8,642 nucleotides of DNA from Geminicoccaceae bacterium (GTDB lineage: Bacteria; Pseudomonadota; Alphaproteobacteria; Geminicoccales; Geminicoccaceae), in assembly GCA_030824835.1 (NCBI GenBank), contig JAPJRA010000001.1, positions 1 through 8,642 on the forward strand, given 5' to 3'. The notes under the pieces were generated by a model, which was given only the letters and a program-made list of their open reading frames with translations, searched no databases and was not told the origin of the DNA. Each line of letters begins with the position of its first letter. Position 1 is the stretch's first letter. Below are positions 1-6,762 of this stretch, one piece after another. The translations under genes and the position numbers were made by a program.

Positions 1-2
1 GC

Positions 3-1244
3 TTGCCCAAGAATATCGCCAGTCTGGTCACGGGCGATCCGCGCCTGTCGGAGACCTTCAACGCCCAGGAGATCTTTGCGCTGGAGCGGCTTGGCCTGCC
101 GCTTGAGATCGTCTCGCTTCGCCATCCGACCGACGGTCGCGTGCATGAGATGCACCGCCAGATCCGCGCTTCCGTCCGCTACCTGCCGGAATATCTCTAC
201 CAGGAGCCGCTGCGCGTGCTGCGCGCATTCGGAGCGGCCTTGCCTCGCCGGCGGTTCTGGCCGCTGCTGCGCATCTGGCTCGCCGACCTGAGGCGGGACT
301 TCACCGCCAATCGTGGCCGGCGCTTCGGCCAGGCATTGGTCCTGGCGGCCGAGCTGCCGGCGGACATCGAATGGCTGCACGTGCACTATCTGCACACCCC
401 GGCATCGGTTGCGCGCTACACGGCGCTGCTGCGCAATCTGCCCTACAGCATCTCGGCGCATGCAAAGGACGTCTGGACCATTCCCACCTGGGAGAAGCGC
501 GAGAAGATTCTGGCGGCGCGTTGGTTGGTCACTTGCAGCCGAATGAACCTGGACCACCTGCAGGCGCTGGTGCCACAGGCGAACCTCGAGCTGATCTACC
601 ACGGCCTGGACGCCGAGCGCTTTCCGGCACCCCCGCGCGAGCTGGGGACCGATGGGCGAAACCCGATGCGGCCGGTGCATATCGTCTGCGTTGCCCGTGC
701 GGTGGAGAAGAAAGGCCTCGACGTCACGCTCGAGGCGCTGGCGCGGCTGCCGGCGGAGCTGCACTGGCGCTTTGAGCATCTAGGTGGCGGCCCACTGAGC
801 GGCATCCTAGCCGCCAGGGCGGAGCAATTGGGCATTGGGAGCCGGGTGAGTTGGCGCGGATCAGGTACGCAGGAGGAGGTCCTGGCGGCGCTGCGGCGCG
901 CCGATCTCTTCTGCCTTGCCGCCCGGATCGCCGGAGATGGCGACCGCGATGGCCTGCCCAACGTGATCATGGAGGCGATGTCCCAGGAGCTGCCGGTCGT
1001 GGCGTCCGAGGTTGCCGCCATCCCGGAGATCGTCGTGCCGGGCGGCACCGGCTGGCTCGTGCCGCCGGACGACCCCATTGCGCTCAGCCATGCCATCGAA
1101 GGCCTGATCGGCAACCCGGCGCTGCGGCTGGCGATGGGCCGACAAGGGCGACGTCGGATCCTCGAGCATTTTGCCTTTAGACAGGGAATCGAGCAACTGG
1201 CGCGGCGCTTCGGGCTCGACGCCGGTAGGCGCGAGGCGGCCTGA
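3..1244 (+). CDS. Family-4 glycosyltransferase (GT-B fold), 5' end cut by the window edge
   Basis: This is probably a cytoplasmic, retaining glycosyltransferase that moves a sugar from a nucleotide-sugar donor onto a growing glycan or lipid-linked acceptor. The visible 413 residues begin at a TTG that I do not trust as the start: family members have about ten residues (a short hydrophobic strand) before the PRLSETF motif, here at residues 13-19, so the true start probably lies upstream of the window. The N-terminal acceptor domain contains HVHYLHTP (126-133) and SAHAKDVW (151-158), typical of WcaL-like transferases. The C-terminal domain opens at about 226 (IVCVARAVEKKGLD) and carries the nucleotide-sugar site around D316-E324. 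The usual E-x7-E motif is D-x7-E here (DGLPNVIME), a conservative change. The stop overlaps the next start by one base (TGATG), indicating translational coupling. The general family is secure; donor and acceptor cannot be read from the sequence. Confidence 0.9.
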   Translation: MPKNIASLVTGDPRLSETFNAQEIFALERLGLPLEIVSLRHPTDGRVHEMHRQIRASVRYLPEYLYQEPLRVLRAFGAALPRRRFWPLLRIWLADLRRDFTANRGRRFGQALVLAAELPADIEWLHVHYLHTPASVARYTALLRNLPYSISAHAKDVWTIPTWEKREKILAARWLVTCSRMNLDHLQALVPQANLELIYHGLDAERFPAPPRELGTDGRNPMRPVHIVCVARAVEKKGLDVTLEALARLPAELHWRFEHLGGGPLSGILAARAEQLGIGSRVSWRGSGTQEEVLAALRRADLFCLAARIAGDGDRDGLPNVIMEAMSQELPVVASEVAAIPEIVVPGGTGWLVPPDDPIALSHAIEGLIGNPALRLAMGRQGRRRILEHFAFRQGIEQLARRFGLDAGRREAA

Positions 1245-2416
1245 TGCGGGTGGCGTTCTACGCGCCCTTGAAGTCCCCGGACCATCCGGTGCCGTCGGGC
1301 GATCGACGTATGGCACGGGGCTTCGCCGACCTCCTGGCCAGCCTTGGGCACGAAGTCGAGCTCGGCTGCCACTTTCGCAGCTACGACCGCGACGGCGACA
1401 AGGACCGGCAGCAACGCTTGGCCGCATTTGGGGCACGGCTGGCTGAAGGGCTGTTGCAGCGCTATCGACGTCGACCGATGGCACGACGGCCGCAGCTTTG
1501 GTTCACCTACCATCCCTACCACAAGGCGCCGGACTGGCTCGGCCCGACGATCAGCCGCACGCTGGGCATTCCCTATGTCGTGGCCGAGGCGTCGATCGCG
1601 GGCAAGCAGGCTGCCGGACGATGGGCAGCCGGCCATGCGGCGAGCTTGGCGGCGATTGGCGCGGCCGAGGCCATTCTGGCCATGACGCGGCTCGACCTGC
1701 CGGGGCTCGCGGGTGCCGTCAGTGATCAGCGGCGCCTCCAGCTCTTCCCCCCGTTTCTCGATGCGGATCCATTCGTTGCCGCGTGCGGCAACCGTATAGC
1801 TGCACGCCGGCGGCTGGCTGCCAAGCACCGCCTCGACCGGAATCGGCCGTGGCTGCTGGCGGTCGCGATGATGCGACATGACGTCAAGCTGCGGTCCTTC
1901 CAGCTGCTGGCCCAAGCCTTGGAGCGTGTCGTCGATCTCGGGTGGCAGGTGCTGCTGGTGGGCGACGGCCCGGCACGAAGCGACGTCGAGGCGCTGTTCG
2001 CACCATTCGGCGACCGGGTGCGGTTTGTTGGCGCGCTGCCCGGGTCGGATCTGCCCGAGATTTATGCGGCTGCCGACCTGTATGTCTGGCCGGCGTGCAA
2101 CGAGGCCTATGGGATGGCCCTGCTGGAGGCGCAGGCGGCAGGCGTGCCTGTCGTGGCCGGAGCGGAGGGCGGCGTTGAGGATGTCGTCGACCCCGCCAGC
2201 GGTTGCCTGGTGAAGCCGCGTTCGCCCGCCGCCCTGGCAGAAGCCGTACGCACGCTCCTGCTAGAACCGTCGCGGCGGCGAGCCATGGGCCATGCGGCGC
2301 AGGTGCGCGTCCGAAGCTGGCACGCGACAAGTGTGGCAAGCGTCAGACTGGCAGCGGTGTTGGCAAAGCTGGAGACGGGGATGTCAATCGGGGCCGATCG
2401 ATGCGCGTCTGCCTGA
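1244..2416 (+). CDS. Family-4 glycosyltransferase (second in operon)
   Basis: This is a 390-residue GT-B glycosyltransferase, a full family length, probably cytoplasmic or loosely membrane-associated. The N-terminus MRVAFYAPLKSPDHPVPSGD (1-20) is the expected first strand and glycine/proline loop of family 4. The C-terminal donor domain begins near residue 203 (LLAVAMMR), followed by VLLVGDGP (236-243), VRFVGALP (259-266) and the canonical E287-x7-E295 motif (EAYGMALLE), then the proline/glycine-rich PVVAGAEGGVEDVV segment (302-315). The ATG overlaps the preceding stop in TGATG, and a GAGG Shine-Dalgarno sequence sits at 1233-1236 with 7 nt spacing, so the start is well supported. It differs clearly in sequence from the upstream transferase, so the two likely catalyse different steps rather than being a recent duplication. 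Its 3' end overlaps the phosphatase start by 16 nt. Substrate unknown. Confidence 0.9.
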   Translation: MRVAFYAPLKSPDHPVPSGDRRMARGFADLLASLGHEVELGCHFRSYDRDGDKDRQQRLAAFGARLAEGLLQRYRRRPMARRPQLWFTYHPYHKAPDWLGPTISRTLGIPYVVAEASIAGKQAAGRWAAGHAASLAAIGAAEAILAMTRLDLPGLAGAVSDQRRLQLFPPFLDADPFVAACGNRIAARRRLAAKHRLDRNRPWLLAVAMMRHDVKLRSFQLLAQALERVVDLGWQVLLVGDGPARSDVEALFAPFGDRVRFVGALPGSDLPEIYAAADLYVWPACNEAYGMALLEAQAAGVPVVAGAEGGVEDVVDPASGCLVKPRSPAALAEAVRTLLLEPSRRRAMGHAAQVRVRSWHATSVASVRLAAVLAKLETGMSIGADRCASA

Positions 2417-2991
2417 TCCGTCATGCCAGCACGAGCTGGAACGAGACTGGTCGGATCCAGGGCCACACCGATATCCCGCTCAGCGATCTGGGACGAGCGC
2501 AGGTTGCGTCATGGCAGCTGCCCTCGGGCTTCGCCACCGCGGCGTGCGTCACGAGTCCGCTGGCACGAGCCCGGGAGACGGCCGAACTGCTGGGTTTCGC
2601 CGATCCGCCGAGCGACCCGCGGCTGGCGGAGATGCGCTGGGGCAGCTTCGAAGGCCGTACGCTCGACAGCTTGCGCGACGAGCACGGCCAAGCGATGCAG
2701 GACCGGGAGGCGCTCGGTGTCGATTTCCAGCCACCCGGCGGCGAGAGTCCACGACTGGTCGCCGAGCGACTGGCCGCCTGTTTGCAAGATCTGGCCGCCA
2801 CCGATGCCGACAGACTCATCGTCACGCACAAAGGCGTGCTGCGCGCCTCGCTGATCCTGGCCTTGGGTTGGGATATGCGCGCCAAGCCACCCGTGCGGTA
2901 CGACCCCGAACGAGCGCTGGTCTATGATCTGGCACCGACAGGGTCCCTGCGCTTCATGGCCACCGTGCCGTTGCGTCAGGGCGTGGCTTGA
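2401..2991 (+). CDS. Histidine phosphatase family protein (phosphoglycerate-mutase-like)
   Basis: This 196-residue protein has the layout of the branch-2 histidine phosphatases related to CobC, PhoE and GpgP, which remove phosphate through a phosphohistidine intermediate. Visible motifs are LIRHAS (5-10) with the nucleophile H8 preceded by R7, N14, GRIQGHTD (17-24), SPLARARET (52-60) with the phosphate-pocket Arg R56, the probable acid/base E77 in EMRWGSFEG, PGGES (112-116) and the second catalytic His H143 in VTHKG. The usual RHG triplet is RHA here. The reading frame stays open back to 2203, but that extension lies within the preceding transferase gene and lacks family similarity; the ATG at 2401 places the catalytic strand at the N-terminus as expected. 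The Shine-Dalgarno sequence is weak (GGGG at 2390-2393), fitting translational coupling. Among glycosyltransferases it most likely acts on a sugar-phosphate or glycosyl-phosphate intermediate (inference). A cobalamin-pathway role seems unlikely without cob neighbours. Confidence 0.9.
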   Translation: MRVCLIRHASTSWNETGRIQGHTDIPLSDLGRAQVASWQLPSGFATAACVTSPLARARETAELLGFADPPSDPRLAEMRWGSFEGRTLDSLRDEHGQAMQDREALGVDFQPPGGESPRLVAERLAACLQDLAATDADRLIVTHKGVLRASLILALGWDMRAKPPVRYDPERALVYDLAPTGSLRFMATVPLRQGVA

Positions 2992-2993
2992 AC

Positions 2994-4154
2994 ATGGGCT
3001 GGCGCTGCCTGTTCTGGGTCCAGAGCCTGCTCGGCTCCGGCCATCTGCGCCGTGCCTTGCTCGTGGCCGAAGCCTTGGCCGCGCGGGGCATTGACGTGAC
3101 GCTGGTGAACGGTGGCCAGCCGGGGCCCTGGCCAGCTCGGGCCGGAGTGAACCTGAAACAGCTGCCTTCGATCGTAGCCCGCGACATCACGTTCAGCGGG
3201 CTGGTCGACAGCACGGGCGCCGATGTTTCCGCAGATCTATGGCGTGAGCGACAACGCATTCTCGCCAATCTCGTGGCCGATTACAGACCACAGGTCGTGA
3301 TAACGGAAATGTTTCCCTTCGGCCGCCGCGCCTTCCGCGCCGAGCTTCTGTCCCTTCTGGAAACAACTCGGAAGCTCACACCGCGTCCGGTGGTGCTGGC
3401 GAGCATTCGCGACGTGCTCGTGAGCAAGGGGAATCCGAGGCGCTACGCCTGGATGGTGGAGACCTTCCTGGAGCATTACGACCGCGTGCTGGTTCATGGT
3501 GACGAGCGGCTGCTCACCTTTGCCGCCTCCTTTCCACCGGCAGCCGCCCTGGGGGATCGCGTGGTGCACACCGGCTTTGTGCACGCCGGTATCGACAATA
3601 CTGTCCAGGCGACCGAGGCAACCCCGGCGGTTCTGGTGAGCGCCGGGGGCGGGGTGGTTGGCGAGCGCCTGCTGCGGGCAGCGATCGCGGCCAGACCGCG
3701 GACAATGTTCGCAACCTCGTCCTGGCTCCTCGTGGGCGGTCACAACCTTCCGGCACCCGCTCTGGCCGGCCTTCGGTCGGAACTCCCGGACGGTTGCATG
3801 CTCGCCGGTTACCGTGCGGACCTCGCGAGCATGATGGGAAAGTGCGCGGTGTCCGTATCGCAGGCCGGCTACAACAGCGTGGTGGAGGGTCTGGCGGCGC
3901 AGGCACGTATGGTGCTCGTACCCTTTGCCGCCGGTGCCGAGGACGAGCAGGAGCAGCGGGCCCGCCGGCTGCAGGAACTGGGGGTCGCAGAGCGTATCGG
4001 CGAGTGGGAGCTGAGCGGCGCCGATCTCGCCGCAGCCATCGACCGCATCGCCGCGCGGCCCCGACCGGCTGCCGGCCTGTTCGCGTTTGACGGCGCCAAG
4101 CGGACGGCAGAGCTCGTCGAGACGATTCTGCGCGAGCATGCCGATGCCGCCTGA
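2994..4154 (+). CDS. MurG/GT28-like glycosyltransferase (COG4671 type)
   Basis: This is a predicted GT-B glycosyltransferase of 386 residues. The N-terminal domain carries GSGHLRRALLVAEAL (14-28), the glycine-His loop shared with MurG and related enzymes, and ITEMFPFGRRAFR (103-115), which is characteristic of the COG4671 'predicted glycosyltransferase' group. The C-terminal domain starts around VLVSAGGGVVG (213-223), resembling the GGS-type phosphate loop, and ends with VSQAGYNSVVEGL (288-300) and the loop PFAAGAEDEQEQRAR (310-324) that in GT28 enzymes shapes the UDP-sugar pocket. I chose the ATG at 2994. A TTG at 2988 would overlap the phosphatase stop (TTGA) and has AGGG six bases upstream, adding only two residues. 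The family has few characterised members. Donor specificity is unknown, although similarity to MurG makes a UDP-GlcNAc-type donor reasonable (inference). It overlaps the deacetylase start at its 3' end. Confidence 0.85.
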   Translation: MGWRCLFWVQSLLGSGHLRRALLVAEALAARGIDVTLVNGGQPGPWPARAGVNLKQLPSIVARDITFSGLVDSTGADVSADLWRERQRILANLVADYRPQVVITEMFPFGRRAFRAELLSLLETTRKLTPRPVVLASIRDVLVSKGNPRRYAWMVETFLEHYDRVLVHGDERLLTFAASFPPAAALGDRVVHTGFVHAGIDNTVQATEATPAVLVSAGGGVVGERLLRAAIAARPRTMFATSSWLLVGGHNLPAPALAGLRSELPDGCMLAGYRADLASMMGKCAVSVSQAGYNSVVEGLAAQARMVLVPFAAGAEDEQEQRARRLQELGVAERIGEWELSGADLAAAIDRIAARPRPAAGLFAFDGAKRTAELVETILREHADAA

Positions 4155-4881
4155 AACGCGGCTGCGTGCCGCGCTGGACGCACTGTCGACCCCGGTCGTG
4201 CTCTGGTGGCGCGATGACGATGCCGGCCGCGACCATCCGCGGCTATCCGCCCTGCTGAACCTCTCCGCGACCCGCGGCATCCCGGTATGCTTGGCAGTCG
4301 TGCCGGATTGGCTGACCGATGCATGCGCTGAGCGAATTCACGGCACCGGGCTCGCCACGGTCGTCCAGCACGGACTCGCCCACACGAATCGCGCGGTTCC
4401 GCCGAGAAAGAAGATCGAGCTGGTCGAAACCGCGGACCTCGCCGAGCTGGGCGAGATGCTCAGGCAGCGGCGCGAACTTCTGGCGGCCGCTTTCGGCATC
4501 CGCTTTGTACCGACCCTGGTGCCGCCGTGGAATCGGATCGCGCCCGAGCTGTTACCCACCCTGCCGAGCTTGGGCTTCAAGGGGCTTTCGGTCTATGGGC
4601 CACGACGCACGGCCATGCCGGTACCGGGCCTACGGCTGGTCAATACCCACGTCGATCTGATCGGTTGGCGCAACGATGCCCGACCACTGGCACCGACCGA
4701 GGTGATGGCGCGGCTGGCGCAGGTGATCGAAACTGGCACCGACGAGCCCATCGGCATTCTCAGCCATCACCTGGTCATGGACGCCACCGCCTTCGCCACC
4801 CTCGACCACCTTCTCGCGGGGGTGCTAGATCATCCGCATATTAGGTGGGCACAGGCTGACGCGTTGTTCAAGGAGGGCTGA
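4138..4881 (+). CDS. Polysaccharide deacetylase family protein (NodB-like)
   Basis: This is a 247-residue protein of the NodB/CE4-like deacetylase superfamily, whose members remove acetyl groups from N-acetylated sugars in a metal-dependent reaction. Residues in the expected order are the Asp cluster in WWRDDDAGR (23-31), the metal-binding H-x3-H in QHGLAHTN (H78 and H82), VPPWNRI (128-134) corresponding to the conserved proline/tryptophan strand, NTHVDLI (169-175), and ILSHHLVMD (207-215) with the late conserved His. It has no signal peptide or membrane segment, so it probably works in the cytoplasm on a lipid-linked or soluble intermediate (inference); the classic surface chitin deacetylases are exported. 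The start is ATG 4138 or ATG 4144 (two residues shorter), both inside the end of the transferase gene. The frame is open to a TTG at 4087, but that extension is low-complexity and unlikely. The stop overlaps the ABC gene in TGATG. Confidence 0.86.
   Translation: MPMPPETRLRAALDALSTPVVLWWRDDDAGRDHPRLSALLNLSATRGIPVCLAVVPDWLTDACAERIHGTGLATVVQHGLAHTNRAVPPRKKIELVETADLAELGEMLRQRRELLAAAFGIRFVPTLVPPWNRIAPELLPTLPSLGFKGLSVYGPRRTAMPVPGLRLVNTHVDLIGWRNDARPLAPTEVMARLAQVIETGTDEPIGILSHHLVMDATAFATLDHLLAGVLDHPHIRWAQADALFKEG
4871..4877 (+). promoter_or_regulatory. Strong Shine-Dalgarno sequence for the ABC ATPase gene
   Basis: The heptamer AGGAGGG ends three bases before the ATG at 4881 and lies inside the last codons of the deacetylase gene. 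It is by far the strongest ribosome binding site in the window, where most other starts have weak or partial ones. It fixes the start of the ABC gene and suggests that this protein may be made at a higher rate than the upstream enzymes despite the one-base overlap with the deacetylase stop. Confidence 0.8.
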
Positions 4882-6740
4882 TGTCGGAGCCACTGCTGGC
4901 GATCCGCGATCTGCGCGTGACCTTCACCGCAGACGAGGGGAAGATCGAGGCCGTGGCTGGCGTCTCGTTCGATGTGCCACTAAATCGGACCGTCGCGGTG
5001 GTCGGCGAGAGCGGCTCGGGCAAAACCGTGATCTCCCAGGCCATACTCGGCATCCTTCCGGCCAATGCCCGGATCACTGGTGGGTCGATCTATTTCAACG
5101 ACCCGAAACAGGCGGGTCGGATCGTCGATCTCGCCGCTCTGTCGCAGGATAGTGCGGTCCGCCGCGAGATCCGCGGCGGGCGCATCTCGATCATCTTTCA
5201 AGAGCCCATGAGCTCCCTGTCCCCGTTGCACACGATCGGCGATCAGATCGGCGAGGCGCTGGAGCTGCATCACAAGGTCGATCGCAACGAGTCGCGTGCG
5301 CGCACGATCGAGATGTTGCGGCGGGTCGGCTTTCCCGAGCCCGAGCACGCGTTCCGCTGTTTCCCGTTCGAGCTGTCGGGCGGCCTTCGGCAACGCGCGA
5401 TGATTGCCATGGCGCTGATCTGCCGACCGGCGATGCTGATCGCCGACGAGCCGACGACGGCACTGGACGTCACCATCCAGGCCCAGATCCTGAAACTGAT
5501 GAAAGATCTGCAAGCCGAGTTCGGGATGGCTATCCTGTTCATCAGCCACGATCTGGGCGTCGTCGCCAATATCGCCGACGAGATCGTGGTGCTCTATCGC
5601 GGCCGGGTCATGGAGCGCGGCACCTGCGAGCAGCTGCTGAACAGAGCCGAGCATCCCTATCTCAAGGCGCTGCTCGACGCCGTGCCGCGCCTGCACACGC
5701 ATGCGGGACAGCGTCTGACGTCGATCCGCGAGATCGCGGTCGATGCCAGTCTCACCCTGGACCGCGCTGAAGCAGACCAGATCGCACGTTGCGACACGCC
5801 GACGATTCTGGAAGTCAAGGGTCTGCGCAAGGTCTTTCTGACGCGCAAGTCCGGCTGGTTCGGCGGCGAAGGTCGGCAGGTCATTGCGGTCGACGATATC
5901 GGTTTTGCCGTGGCCCGCGGTGAGACGATGGCTATTGTGGGTGAAAGTGGCTCCGGGAAGACCACCGTCAGCAAGATGATCATGCGCGCAGTCCGCCCCG
6001 ACGCAGGTCAGATCATATTCCATGGCGTGGAAGGCCCGGTCGACGTGCTGGCGCTCGACGAGACCCAGCTGCAGGCTTTCCGTCGGCACATCCAATATAT
6101 GTTCCAGGATCCGTTCGGCTCGCTCGACCCCCGCATGACGGTGGCCGATATCGTGGCGGAGCCGCTCGTGATCCATGGGATCGGCGACGATGCTGAGCGA
6201 GCCGAGCGTGTGAAGAAGCTGCTGCAGGCGGTCGGGCTGAACGTTCGGCATATGCGCCGCTACCCGCACAGCTTCTCGGGCGGGCAGCGTCAGCGCATCG
6301 GTATCGCTCGCGCCCTGGCGTTGGAACCGGAGTTGCTCATCTGCGACGAGCCGGTCTCCGCGCTGGACGTGTCGGTCCAGGCCCAAGTCCTCAATCTGCT
6401 CAAGGATCTGCAGCAGGCGCTCGGCCTGACCTACCTGTTCATCTCGCACAATCTCGCCGTCGTGAAGTATGTCGCCCAGCGCATCGGCGTGATGTGCGCC
6501 GGCCGTATGGTCGAGCTGGCGTCGACCGAGCAGCTGTTCGCAAGCCCACGGCATCCCTATACGCAGGCGCTGCTGGCAGCAGTGCCCGAGCCCGATCTGG
6601 ACAATCCCCTCGATTTTGCAGCGCTGGCGAGCGGGCGATGCTCCGAGCCGGCGCTGTGGCCGTCGCCATTCGCCCTGGCGGACGGCCCCGGCATCTTTCG
6701 CGAGGTTGCGGACGGCCATTTCGTCCGGTTCCAGGCCTGA
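4881..6740 (+). CDS. Fused double ABC ATPase of peptide/oligosaccharide importer (YejF/DppD-DppF type)
   Basis: This 619-residue cytoplasmic protein holds two complete ATP-binding cassettes and would power a family-5-dependent importer. NBD1 has Walker A GESGSGKT (42-49), Q-loop Q107, signature LSGGL (165-169, the usual Gln replaced by Leu), Walker B MLIADE (185-190) and the switch His H223. NBD2 has Walker A at 354-361, Q-loop Q409, signature FSGGQ (465-469), Walker B LLICDE (485-490) and H523. The halves are joined by a linker around 265-308. The C-terminal extensions typical of oligopeptide ATPases are present (HPYLKALLDAVPR and HPYTQALLAAVPEPD), but the paired cysteines of the DppD-type iron-sulphur motif are missing after both halves. 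Length and layout match the YejF/GsiA class. The ATG overlaps the deacetylase stop by one base, so the importer belongs to the same transcription unit. Both cassettes look catalytically competent. The transported substrate cannot be deduced from the ATPase. Confidence 0.95.
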   Translation: MSEPLLAIRDLRVTFTADEGKIEAVAGVSFDVPLNRTVAVVGESGSGKTVISQAILGILPANARITGGSIYFNDPKQAGRIVDLAALSQDSAVRREIRGGRISIIFQEPMSSLSPLHTIGDQIGEALELHHKVDRNESRARTIEMLRRVGFPEPEHAFRCFPFELSGGLRQRAMIAMALICRPAMLIADEPTTALDVTIQAQILKLMKDLQAEFGMAILFISHDLGVVANIADEIVVLYRGRVMERGTCEQLLNRAEHPYLKALLDAVPRLHTHAGQRLTSIREIAVDASLTLDRAEADQIARCDTPTILEVKGLRKVFLTRKSGWFGGEGRQVIAVDDIGFAVARGETMAIVGESGSGKTTVSKMIMRAVRPDAGQIIFHGVEGPVDVLALDETQLQAFRRHIQYMFQDPFGSLDPRMTVADIVAEPLVIHGIGDDAERAERVKKLLQAVGLNVRHMRRYPHSFSGGQRQRIGIARALALEPELLICDEPVSALDVSVQAQVLNLLKDLQQALGLTYLFISHNLAVVKYVAQRIGVMCAGRMVELASTEQLFASPRHPYTQALLAAVPEPDLDNPLDFAALASGRCSEPALWPSPFALADGPGIFREVADGHFVRFQA

Positions 6741-6754
6741 CCCTCGAACGACCC

Positions 6755-6758
6755 GGAG
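6755..6758 (+). promoter_or_regulatory. Shine-Dalgarno sequence bearing on the start of the binding-protein gene
   Basis: GGAG lies 4 nt before the first ATG (6763) and 7 nt before the second, adjacent ATG (6766). The longer spacing favours 6766, but both give the same signal peptide apart from one Met. The 22-nt gap it sits in (6741-6762) is too short for a separate promoter and holds no hairpin that I can see. Confidence 0.55.
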
Positions 6759-6762
6759 CCAG

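Noticed and set aside
596..1915. Long open frame on the - strand (439 codons) across both family-4 transferases
   Set aside because: Its translation is rich in Arg, Pro, Ser and Gln with no recognisable domain, and it opposes two clearly functional genes. Long antisense frames are expected in GC-rich DNA with biased third positions.
2203..2400. 66-codon N-terminal extension of the histidine phosphatase
   Set aside because: It lies wholly inside the second transferase gene, is low-complexity, and would put the catalytic His strand far from the N-terminus, unlike the family.
3563..3589. Imperfect direct repeat (GTGCACACCGG and GTGCACGCCGG) in the MurG-like gene
   Set aside because: It encodes VHTG and VHAG within a continuous protein and shows no further copies, so it looks like chance in coding sequence rather than an operator.
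3237..4280. 347-codon - strand frame opposite the MurG-like transferase and the deacetylase start
   Set aside because: It has no domain or plausible ribosome site and spans the junction of two supported genes, so it is taken as a shadow frame.
6616..6762. N-terminal extension of the binding protein upstream of ATG 6763
   Set aside because: It overlaps the ATPase 3' end and would precede the obvious Sec signal peptide, which should be N-terminal.
6741..6762. Possible promoter in the gap before the binding-protein gene
   Set aside because: The gap is only 22 nt, with no recognisable -35/-10 pair; it is better read as an intra-operon spacer holding a ribosome site.
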